From Paracamarosporium sp. OC-R06-R3 (taxonomy: Eukaryota; Ascomycota; Dothideomycetes; Pleosporales; Didymosphaeriaceae): DNA of 64,000 nt. Below are positions 10,968 through 19,977 of this stretch, piece by piece. The stretch is taken from the NCBI GenBank assembly GCA_019828545.1, contig JACVRA010000202.1:372001-436000 (forward strand), written 5' to 3'. Every line of letters begins with the position of its first letter. Positions within the stretch are counted from its first letter, which is position 1. The translations under genes and the position numbers were made by a program. The notes beneath the pieces were generated by a model. That model had not been told where the DNA came from, searched no databases, and worked only from the letters and a program-made list of their open reading frames with translations.

Positions 10968-12935
10968 TTACAGTTCGAGGGCAGCAAGCTCATCGTCATA
11001 ATCCCCACGTCCCCGAAGGAACTCCCACATCGCCCTTACAACCGCCACACCTCCACCCTGAGTCTCGACCGTGCGACCGCGGCCTCGGTCGTTGGGGTCT
11101 CCCTCATCAAGCATGTCCCGGCTCTGTACCGTCTGATGCGTCCTATTAGACGGTATGGAAGTGAAATTACGCGTCCCTAGTAACGCAGGGTTATTCCTAT
11201 AATCCAGCGCGCCCCTCGGTAGCGCTACACTATCCACACTTTCCTGCCCTGCGTACTCGACGCCCCACCACATGCCGAATTTTCCGTCCTCGTTGCGCGT
11301 TTTGAGTGCAGCCTGGGCATTGTGGACTACCCATGGTGCATACTCATCGCATGATTTCTGATGCAAAGCGTATATCTCAGGGCTGGCATAGTGTGTTTTG
11401 CCCTGTCTGGCAGGCTGGGTCGGTAGCGGTGCACAAAAAGCGATGAAATGGTGGAAAAATATGCCTTTGAAGGTTTGACCGTCCTGGCTGCAGGTACCGT
11501 CAGGATCGCAAAGCTCTGTGAGGATGCCTTGGGAACCGAGATCGGCCCGGCTCTCTGTTGTTTTTGAAATGTTGTATTGCGTTGGAGTTGGGGGTGGAGG
11601 CTGATTTGTGAAGAGGACGGACGTGATGTTGGTGTCTGTCCAGTCTGTAGCGCGTATCACGTTGCCCACGAGCTCGTGTCCGTCGTTGAGGTAAGAGAGA
11701 TTGCCGGTTGCCTCCCAGAGACCACGTAGTCCGGAGAGAATAACGCCTTGGTTGTATGTATAGACCATTTCGTTGCGCTCGTCGCACTCAGTCCTACTGT
11801 TGTTCTCCGCATACCCGCTGATATGAAAGCCATCCGTGTAGAGCCCCTGGTCGTTCAGCATGCCGCTATTTGCGAGCCAGTCGTAGCCATTTATTGCGTT
11901 GGTTAGATATATAGGGTCATACTCTGGCTCTTGCTCTGACCCTGAGCATGCGAAGGCCGAGCCTTGCTCCTTCGCATATAGTAGGTTCCAGTCAGGATGC
12001 TCCGTTTCCGCGGCGCCCATGAATGGCGAGCAATTATCGTCTCCCGGAAAATGAAGGTACATGCTGATGCTCGCGGAGATAAAAAGCTGGTTCGTGATAG
12101 CGTTCTTGTAAGGGAGAAGTTGCGGATTCCATGTCATACCCCCACCGCAAAGCTTCCAATCCCAACCCTCCTCAGCCAACTCGTAAAACACGCGCGCGCG
12201 ATGTGCAAACGCAGGTATGAACTGCTTCGCATGCCATCCACCTTGCCCATTGCCGTTGTCCGGGTAATGCAACTCAGAATGCGTCGTGGTCAGTTGAATC
12301 GCTTCTAGCCATCCCAGCACCACCCACAGCATGTCGTCGTATGCCTGCATTCGAATCGAGAAATAGTCTTGTCCGAAATAATATGCTATAAGATGTCCGA
12401 AATACTTATTGATTTCACTTTCAACCATTTGCGCTTCCACGTCTACCTTGCGCATATTGTCAAAAGTGCCTGGGATAGTGTAGGAAAGCGAACGGGACAG
12501 TGTGCTGAGCGTTGCGGCGAGGTGGGTGCCCATAACTGCGGCGGTCCAGTCTATTGCCGTGGTCCATTGCCCGAGCCAAAGAGAGAAATATCGATTTTGC
12601 ATAACGGATAGGGCATTATGGAGATCCTGGAGCGTATGGCTATCGGTAGCAATATGCGTAGGTAGGATATCAATTGACCCAACCGGATCCGGCTGGACTA
12701 CATCCTGGTGGTCTAATCACTGTCAAAATCTTGTACAAACCACAGGCTATACAAAAATTCATGTGCTCCCGATTTCCGGTGGTGATGAATAGAACAACGG
12801 CTGACGATTTGCAGCCTTCGATTTCTTGGGTGTAGAGAACTTACGGTAATCGCCAACTGCGAATGCCACGAGCAACGCAAGAAGCATGAGCGGGGCAACC
12901 GCCCACTGTCGCCCGTTTCCAGCCCGAAATAACAT
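10968..12935 (-). CDS. Glycoside hydrolase family 76 (alpha-1,6-mannanase-like), secreted or membrane-anchored
   Basis: Exons 12935-12845 and 12712-10968 (132 nt intron, GTAAGT donor) give 611 aa. The first exon encodes a signal peptide or anchor (MLFRAGNGRQ followed by a run of Ala/Leu/Val). The catalytic region has the GH76 hallmark of paired aspartates, YDDMLWVVLGWLEA, plus YTYNQGVILSGLRGLWEATG, and the usual closing block VETQGGGVAVVRAMWEF. GH76 enzymes cut alpha-1,6-mannan; fungal Dfg5/Dcw1 relatives help attach GPI proteins to the cell wall. No C-terminal GPI signal is seen, so a soluble or N-terminally anchored enzyme is more likely. Several NxS/T sequons are present. An in-frame upstream ATG at 13019 would add 28 residues; I prefer 12935 because the hydrophobic segment then sits at the N-terminus. 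The splice junction is inferred. Confidence 0.85.
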
Positions 12936-14312
12936 ATTAAAATAGAGTGTGACTAGGGCGACAATGCAGAGCGAGAGTTGAGGCTGCAATGTAATCCGAG
13001 ACGAGGTGGGGAAACGCAACTCATGAGCTTATCCAAGCCCTGACCAAGCCGGCACGCCTCGCGCCTGCCTAACATTGAAGGCGAAAGGAGCAACATTAGC
13101 TGTGGTAGCCATTTATTTTTGAATAAGTAAAACCCAGTTCTGTCTTGCATCTTCAATTGAGCTTTGTTGGATAAAGGTAGAGTGAAGAGCTGTTTGGATT
13201 AGTTGAACAACGATCGAAGTTCCTGAGCGGACCCCTGCATCAACTAGCGCGGACCCAGCCATAAGGGCTACGACGTCCCACCTATCTACGCGGCCTCTTA
13301 GAGAACCACAATGGGTGGGACAAAACGCTAGACTCTGAACTTTAAACTACATTGCCTCAGAATGTATAACTACTTCTCGTGATATTTGAGTGTCTCATTC
13401 ACCCTTGTCAAATTCTACCTACATTATATGGAGCTGAAGCTCTACCATTTTACATTAGCATGATATGAAGATGCTTTTTGTGGATGGCCACTCGGGTCTG
13501 CTTATAAAATAATCAGGTAACGGACATTACGACCTATTGAGAGACTAGTAGCGAAACCAGCTACGCATAAAGTCGCAACTGGACTCAGTGACCAGTGTTC
13601 GCCGCTTGTTCCGACAGATCAAACGTCCAGCTGGACTGTCTCCGTGGAATCCATCGCTATGTACATAGCATAGAGCACTGGTACTGTAATGTTACTACGC
13701 CATCTACCCAAGAGAATGTATATCAAAAGGGCGGAATCATGATAATCAGGTACCAGTAACCAACCGTAGCGTTCAATGAGGTGCTCCAGAATACTGTACA
13801 ATCCTAGAGTATACCGAGCAAGTAAGAACACTCTACGTTACCCCACGATATGCTTTTAATGTCCGGGTCTTGTACGAAAGAATGTCTTGCCTGGGCGCTC
13901 GTAGTGAGGTACAAACTCGCAGACATCCCTTCATCACTACTAATTTCCTAGTCCTTATACTACTTTGGGTACGATCGACTCACTTTCTTCTCGAAAAGAA
14001 TCTATTTTCAAGTCGTGATGTTGAAATGCTCATTTAGAGCCCCATGTGCAACGGACTTCCTCTCCATCTACCATAATTAAACAATCTTATCAACAACAAG
14101 CATGCTGTTAATTATCGGATACGAGGCTCTAGAGATTTATTCTGATCTAATTGACTCGTCTCCAGATGCTAGTACGCCTACAAAATTAGTAAGTTGTAAG
14201 GTACCTGAAGGCATCCAGGCCGACATAAGGTCGCACAATTAGCTCGCCCCCAGGCGCCCACACCATCCCAACTCACATCACCTCACCGAATCTTCTCGAA
14301 CCATCTCACCCT
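12936..14312. other. AT-richer intergenic region
   Basis: About 1.4 kb upstream of the GH76 gene without a supportable coding region. Base composition is more AT-rich than the neighbouring genes. No terminal repeats, transposase fragments or RNA genes recognised. Confidence 0.5.
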
Positions 14313-14430
14313 CCAGGCACCACTCCCACAGGCACAGTCACATGCCAGGCACCACCAGGCAGACGCCCTCACGTGCCCAGGCACCTGCCCTCACGTGACG
14401 CCCACTAGCGCCCCTCTACGTCTATATAAA
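14313..14430 (+). promoter_or_regulatory. Promoter-like array: 32-bp-spaced repeats, two CACGTG boxes and a TATA box
   Basis: CCAGGCACC occurs at 14313, 14345 and 14377, an exact 32 bp period. The 11-mer GCCCTCACGTG occurs at 14365-14375 and 14387-14397, placing two CACGTG E-boxes 22 bp apart. A TATATAAA element follows at 14423-14430. CACGTG is the classic site for bHLH factors. The order suggests a strong plus-strand promoter starting transcription near 14450-14470. Confidence 0.55.
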
Positions 14431-14472
14431 CCCGCCCTCGCCCACACCCTTTTGAGATCCGTATCCAAGTGC

Positions 14473-14655
14473 ATGGGCAGTAACCGCGGCAGTGAAGATT
14501 CGTCTGAGCCCGGTTTTTTGCTAGTTGAAAACTACAACTATGACCGCTCCTGTTGGCCTACGGGTCGGCAGGGAATCTTTGGCATGCGGTCCGAGAGGGC
14601 CCTCTTCATTGGGTTGGTCGGCGGTGCTGGCTGCTTGAGGAAGACGGTGGGGTAA
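14473..14655 (+). other. Short open frame or first exon downstream of the TATA array, function unknown
   Basis: An ATG lies 43 bp after the TATA element and opens 60 codons (starting MGSNRGSEDSSEPG) that stop inside a consensus splice donor, GTAAGTG, beginning at 14652. This could be the first coding exon of a spliced gene whose later exons I cannot locate before the opposing gene at 14938, or the leader of a non-coding transcript. The peptide resembles no family I recognise; a GLVGGAG stretch hints at a P-loop but lacks the GK[ST] end. Low confidence as a protein. Confidence 0.25.
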
Positions 14656-14937
14656 GTGAGGGGTAGTCCTGGGTTGCGTGTGGTGTTTCTTTGTTGCGAG
14701 GGGCGTTTGGTGCTTTGGGGACGCGCTGGCGAGATGTATAGGTGCGGCTAGGTGGCACGTTTGTTTGTGTGTAGTTAGAGCTTGTGTTCTCGCGTGGCTG
14801 TGGAGAGCTGTGTTGTTGTGATTCTGTTGGTTAGTTGCACTCAGGTTGTACTCGCAGATAATATGACTATCCGGTCACTCAGGTAATATCCCGGGACAAA
14901 TATGGTACGCTTCGTTAACTATCTCCATCTAATCGCT

Positions 14938-16236
14938 CTACGCCCTTGGTCCCGAAGGAAGCTCGGCCGTCTGTTGTCCGCCCACAGGACTACTGATACC
15001 TCCAAGCTCCGCGGCATTGGGGTGCTGTGGCTGTGCGGTATACCCAAACTTCGCATCTTGTGCAGCATACGCGCTCTGCTGGGGCTGCGGCGGCGGTGGA
15101 GAAGCCGGTGCATTGTACGGCTGCTGGTATTGAGGAACAGGCGAGGTGGGCTGTTGGACGTATCCTTGCTGATTGTAGGCTTGCTGCTGGTTGTAGGTAT
15201 CATTGACGCCCGGGGGCGACTGGCCGTACGCAGGAGTGGCGAGCTGTGGCTTTGCGTCGGTATAATTTTGCTGTACCCCAGATGGAGGTCCCATTGCTGC
15301 TCCTCCAGTTTGTGGCAGATTGTTTTGCTTGTTCTTCTTGCGGCGCATAAGGAGAAATACGATGAGTGCGATCAGCGCGATACCGACAATGGGCCCGACG
15401 ACGGCGCCAGCGATCCATGCCTTGGATCCAGATGATTTTCCCTCGCTGTCATCTGATGAAGAAGATCCGCCGCTGGCTGCTCAGACTGTTAGCCAATATT
15501 CAGGCTGCTAGTGGATAAAACTAGGATATTGACAGGCTCTGTATTGCCTATTCCGAAGTACCAAACGGTATCCGAAATTATGTCATGTCACTGTATATTG
15601 GAACGTGGGACTCACGAGACTCGCTAATTGATGCTGGAACTTGTCGGTAATAACTCCAAACTTGCGATCTATCACCACAAATGATATCCGTTTTGGGCTT
15701 GGAGTCTCCGAAGCTTTCGAAAATGAACGCGGTGTTGCAAATGCTATAGGTTACATTGTTGTAATTTTCAGTGCTGCGATATGTCAGTACAATCGATTCG
15801 AATTCACAGAAGATACCTTACCATGCAGTCGTAATGGTTGTGCCACTGAACGGATAGATTTGAGACCCTCTCACGCATGCGGTTGGGGCGGGACAAGCCG
15901 TCAACGTCTCCGCGCAGCATTGGGCGTAGTCACCTAGTTCGCAGTCAGCTTGACATGAGTTGTGTAGCCAACAAGTTTACTCACCGGATTGATACCATGT
16001 CAAACCGGCATCGCACTTTTGTGAAACCCCTTCTGTCTGTCAATCATCATCCATACGGAGGTTGGAACAGAGCAGGGCATACATGTTCCGTTTTCTTGCC
16101 CCCAGCCAATCCAAGCGGCGTCAAGCTGTCTCGGCAGTACCGCAGCGGGAGTGATTGTAGGATCAGCTGGAATGACATTCGCTAGAGTTATACTGGCGAT
16201 AGCCGATAGCAGGGTGATGGGTAGTTGAAAAATCAT
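14938..16236 (-). CDS. Secreted single-pass membrane protein with Cys-rich ectodomain and Pro/Gln-rich tail
   Basis: Five exons: 16236-16083, 16029-15985, 15933-15822, 15773-15616 and 15476-14938 (introns 53, 51, 48 and 139 nt) give 335 aa. A signal peptide (MIFQLPITLLSAIASITLA) is followed by a Cys-rich ectodomain containing YAQCC, CPAPTAC and DIICGD, with NxT sequons. A short Ser-rich linker precedes one transmembrane helix (IAGAVVGPIVGIALIALIVF) with a positively charged stop-transfer signal MRRKKNKQ. The cytoplasmic tail of about 130 residues is rich in Pro, Gln, Tyr and Ala (YNQQQAYNQQGYVQQP). This architecture recurs in filamentous ascomycetes as proteins of unknown function; a sensor or wall-linked role is plausible but only inference. 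The start choice is supported by the signal peptide. Confidence 0.8.
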
Positions 16237-16607
16237 GACGACGCGTGACAGTGTCCAGAGATCAAAAAAATGACGAAGTCAAAGCGTATAGGACTTGCTG
16301 GCACATGGGACCTATATACTTTGTAATGATTTCCGCTGACCCACCACGAAACCTCCAGTTAGTACATGGTATCTTGGCTTTTCATCCAAGCCTCTTTTCG
16401 GCTGTGCGAGTGACAGCTCGGCGGTTTCATCGCAACCACTCATAGTGACCATGTCCTAAACCGGTGAACGAATTCGAAGCAGGGACTACCTTTTTGGGGT
16501 AGTTGGATTCAGGGTTAGGCGATGTCTCTTGATGTGGCGTGTGGTAGCGCCTCTTGGCTTGCATTTATCATCTTGAGACCCAAATGCTTGGAAGGGAGTT
16601 GTTTTGG

Positions 16608-16636
16608 CCAAATCTTTGCGCTGCGCAGAGATTTGG
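16608..16636. repeat. 29-bp near-perfect palindrome
   Basis: CCAAATCTTTGCGC is followed by one base and then GCGCAGAGATTTGG, its near-perfect inverted copy (one G-T mismatch in 14 pairs). It could be a dimeric operator or a cruciform. Confidence 0.6.
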
Positions 16637-17172
16637 TCGCATGCCTGTGAGATGCTTTTGAGATCTACAAGCAAGCGTTTTTTTGTTTGCATAGGATGGC
16701 GGAGACAGCCTTCGAGTTTTTGTCAATACGTTCAATACGAACAAACTGCGTGGCTTATGCGCTCTGAACCGACGGCTGGTCAGGGCATCCGGGATCCGCT
16801 CAGCGCGTTTGGGCAAAGTTAGGCGAGAATACGAAGTCTAGCGGGCGTTGGAGGAAATAGGACGGCTCCTGGTCTCCGGGCCTCGTGTTGTCGATTATGG
16901 CCGGCAGGCCATACAAAACTTGTATTTAGGGCGCAATATGTTGTGTAGAGTCTGTTCCAGGTCCAAACATGTGTTATGATGTTTCTCACTGGCCGTGGGG
17001 TTGGAGGTTTGTGAAAGCTCATGCACCGGCCCAATATAAGTGGATCGTCCCGTTGTCCTCCGCCGCACGGCATGGAGCGGAGACGAATCAGCCCGCTCGT
17101 CACAGGGTCCTGACGACCAAAAATCGACAATGTCCCAATTGGCACTGAGAAGGCAATTGAGGCGTCTTCTTT

Positions 17173-17250
17173 ACGAAGGAACTTCAAATAGTCAACAGCC
17201 ACAACGCAAGGACCACTGTGGCTGTTGACATGAGAAGCGAGCTCCTTCGT
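17173..17250. repeat. Compound inverted repeat / hairpin upstream of the F-box gene
   Basis: Inner arms GTCAACAGCCACA (17191-17203) and TGTGGCTGTTGAC (17217-17229) are perfectly complementary over 13 bp around a 13-nt loop. Flanking them are CTTC/GAAG (17182-17185 and 17234-17237) and then ACGAAGGA/TCCTTCGT (17173-17180 and 17243-17250). Together they give about 25 pairs with small internal loops, 150-230 bp before the F-box start codon. Confidence 0.75.
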
Positions 17251-17399
17251 ACATTTGATGGGAGCCAAAGTCAGTCACCGAGGAGGGATTGTATGCAAGA
17301 GCACGGACCTTTGTTGACTCACGTTCCCTGTCGCGCGTTCCCTATGTGCAGTGTGAGAGATGTCTACCACGAACACAACTTTGACCGTACAGGCTATGT

Positions 17400-18683
17400 G
17401 TGGTACAGCTACACGCTTCTAACCTGCAGATCACCGCCGCATGCGCCATGTATCCTAGGACGAACCGGTACAGGATTCGCGACAATATACCTCGAATATC
17501 GGACAAGTTTCTGCGCTGGAGCGATGCCTCAACGCGTGGCAAGCAACCGTTGCGTTTGGACCAACTGCCCGAAGACGTTCTTATCCTGATACTCTCGCAG
17601 TGTCACGTCGACGACATCTTCGCCCTGCGTCTTACAAGCTCCGTCTTCCGCGATGTTTTCTCGACGTACTCTGCGCATATCGTACCCTCTGTTGCCCGTT
17701 GCACATTCCCGAGAAGTGAGCTGCTTTTGCATCTACCGCCCGGCTCTGGCGGATATAGCTTTGCGTGGTTGAAAGGTCTCGTTGCCGGTCAATTGGCGTC
17801 TATTTTGGTAGACAGACATCGGTTTAGGCATTTGATCGGAGGTTGTCGATATGGCATCCCGGCCGAAGACGCATACGGTGACGAGCTTCGCAGCAGAGTA
17901 GCCAACGGCTGGAAAATCCTAGGCCGTCTGTCTAATATCTCAAAAGAGGTTTACGGCATGGACGCGAAGGAAATTTTCTCGATATCGGACAAGAAGGTCG
18001 CTTGGCCAATGGCACACATTTCACGCCACGGGCCTGAAGTGACCCGACTGAGGGAAGAGCTGATCTTGGAACGGCGAAAGCAATACATTAGCTTGGTTTC
18101 TGTCACTGAAGCACAAAACTATGTCATCCTGTTTTCTCTACTTTCCGGAGCGTGGAGAACCGGAACTGCTGACGAGAGTTCGAAGCAAGACCCGAAATTC
18201 TTCTTCGATTTTGGTTGGGGTATTGACGTGCCACGACGGATTCGTAAAGGGGAGTCTTGGGTTACATGGTTCATTCTACATCAAGGGCCTCAGGTGTTTT
18301 GGGAACAGTGGTGGACGTTGCCTGCAGAAGCAGCTGAAACGACTGACCACATACGCGAGCGTTCCCTCGACGCCTTCTTCGCGCCGTCCCGACCAAAGGA
18401 CCATGCAGCATATCAGCAGCGAGAGTTTGTAGATCCGCAAAAAGCATTGCACGCGCTGCAGCGCCAATCTGCCGAACAGGTGCAGCGAGAAATGCATGAA
18501 AAGAGCGGCGGAGATGCGCATTTCAAGCACATGGTATATTTCCGACAGTACAACTACCACACAGACCCTCACTTCAACGACTTTGAGGCTTACCCAGAGA
18601 TCGAAGAGACGCTGAGCGACGTCCCATTTTTCGTCAACTTTTCAGCCTATGATCTGACGGGTCTTCGGCCGGGGCAAAAATAG
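17400..18683 (+). CDS. F-box protein
   Basis: Intronless frame of 427 aa. An F-box spans about residues 54-90 (LDQLPEDVLILILSQCHVDD, then FALRLTSSVFRDVF), with the usual L-P-x-E/D-V/I-L start. F-box proteins recruit substrates to SCF (Skp1-cullin-F-box) ubiquitin ligases through Skp1. The remainder has no WD40 or LRR signature that I can see; it is a helical, Trp/Phe-rich domain of the kind found in many lineage-specific ascomycete F-box proteins, so the substrate is unknown. The C-terminus is rich in aromatic and acidic residues. A second in-frame ATG at 17445 (MYPRTNRYR) is an alternative start. The long hairpin upstream may lie in its leader. Confidence 0.85.
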   Translation: MVQLHASNLQITAACAMYPRTNRYRIRDNIPRISDKFLRWSDASTRGKQPLRLDQLPEDVLILILSQCHVDDIFALRLTSSVFRDVFSTYSAHIVPSVARCTFPRSELLLHLPPGSGGYSFAWLKGLVAGQLASILVDRHRFRHLIGGCRYGIPAEDAYGDELRSRVANGWKILGRLSNISKEVYGMDAKEIFSISDKKVAWPMAHISRHGPEVTRLREELILERRKQYISLVSVTEAQNYVILFSLLSGAWRTGTADESSKQDPKFFFDFGWGIDVPRRIRKGESWVTWFILHQGPQVFWEQWWTLPAEAAETTDHIRERSLDAFFAPSRPKDHAAYQQREFVDPQKALHALQRQSAEQVQREMHEKSGGDAHFKHMVYFRQYNYHTDPHFNDFEAYPEIEETLSDVPFFVNFSAYDLTGLRPGQK

Positions 18684-19977
18684 GTATTCATAGAAGGCAG
18701 ACACGATTTGACGAGACAGCTGCAGGCGGATATGAAGGATCGACGGTAGTTGACGGGCTAGGAAAATTGTGCAGGATGCAGGCGCAGATGCATGCCCCCT
18801 TTGCCGTGACATGTAGAGTGGCAAAAGGCGAGGAAGTCTTGTTCTGTTTCACGGTAGGTAGTCAGCTCCAGACAGCCTTGCGGTGTAGCCTGTCCTGCAA
18901 TAAAGGCTGTCTGCACACACAGAGGGTGGCGCTCGTATTCCGCGTTGCGGTGGGCGGAACATTTGCCTGATTGGTGGTGGTGCTGTTGCTGATGGCCGCG
19001 GCGGAGGCCTAACAGCAGTGCAATGCGACGACGATGAACGAAGCGACGAAGCACAGCGGCGCTGAGGGCGCATCGTCTGCGAGATGGACGATCAAGGCAG
19101 CAGTTCAGGCCGCGAGGCCCTATCGCTGCAGGCGCTGGGGAGAGGTGGTGTGCACGCGCTGCAACCCCTCCACGGCCGCCTCTCAGCCCTGCCTCGCGTC
19201 GTAGCGTTTCGCGGGCGCAGGGATGCGCGTTCCAGGGCCGTTCTAGGGCAGCGGGACCGGCGTCGCTGGCTGGCCGTGGTCGTTCGTCTGGCGCAGCTGT
19301 CGCCAGCGTCGAGGGGTGCAGCGGCGTCGAGGGCAGCTATGTCGCCGTGAAACAGCAGCGAGCAGCAGAGGCCCGCCCAGCGTTACATTGCACGCGCACG
19401 GGGGGAATGAACAGCGGAGACCTGGGGCACGCGGGTGGGCTGCACGTGACGTCTGGCTATTAATAGCATTGCTAGCTGCTTGTTTGGGCGCCATGGATCA
19501 GCGCCCCGGTGGGTCCAGCAGAGACGGCAAAAAGAATGGTGGATGCTCTGGGACGGTGATCTTGCGGCCAAGATCTGACGCTACCCTCGCAAGCGACGTG
19601 CCTCGGACATCTGAACGCCAGCGTCGTCAAGTCTGCTCTCCCCCATGGGTAGCTGAGAGGTCACTGAAGCACGCCGGAATGCTCCACATGTCCTTGTCGC
19701 CGCCGCCCTGAACCACCCACCGCCCACGCTGCCCACCGCCCACGCTCGCCAGAAGATGGTGGGGAGGAGAGCTCCGCAGGACAAAGGACACACGCTCGCC
19801 ATCCAGACAGACTGCAGGGGAAAGGCGCCTGCTGGCCATGACCGTGCTGGCGAGCCTGCGCGGGCTGTCTACGGACGCTCGCGCACCGCGTCGTTGAGCT
19901 CTGCGGAGGACGACCAGGTCCACACCCACCTGTCTGCCTCGTCGGCCGGCAACACGGATATCTCGTCGTCAAGCGCC
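18684..19977. other. GC-rich upstream region / probable 5' leader
   Basis: 1.3 kb before the beta-propeller-like gene; from about 19,000 it is strongly GC-rich. Frames open on both strands but none shows a domain. The frame of the next gene extends back to 19756 with Ser/Thr-rich sequence, so part of this stretch may be coding or 5' UTR. Confidence 0.4.

Larger units (their letters stand above)
16237..17399. other. Divergent intergenic region with two inverted repeats
   Basis: 1.16 kb between the membrane-protein gene (minus) and the F-box gene (plus). It holds a 29-bp near-perfect palindrome (16608-16636) and a 78-nt compound hairpin (17173-17250), listed separately. The minus-strand open frame at 16819-17268 has no domain and I do not regard it as a gene. 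Confidence 0.6.

Noticed and set aside
14473..14655. Telomerase, SRP, RNase P or spliceosomal RNA behind the TATA box
   Set aside because: I looked for the telomere template and the conserved cores of these RNAs and found none.
16819..17268. 149-codon minus frame overlapping the hairpin
   Set aside because: No domain; it spans the inverted repeat and lies in a divergent promoter.
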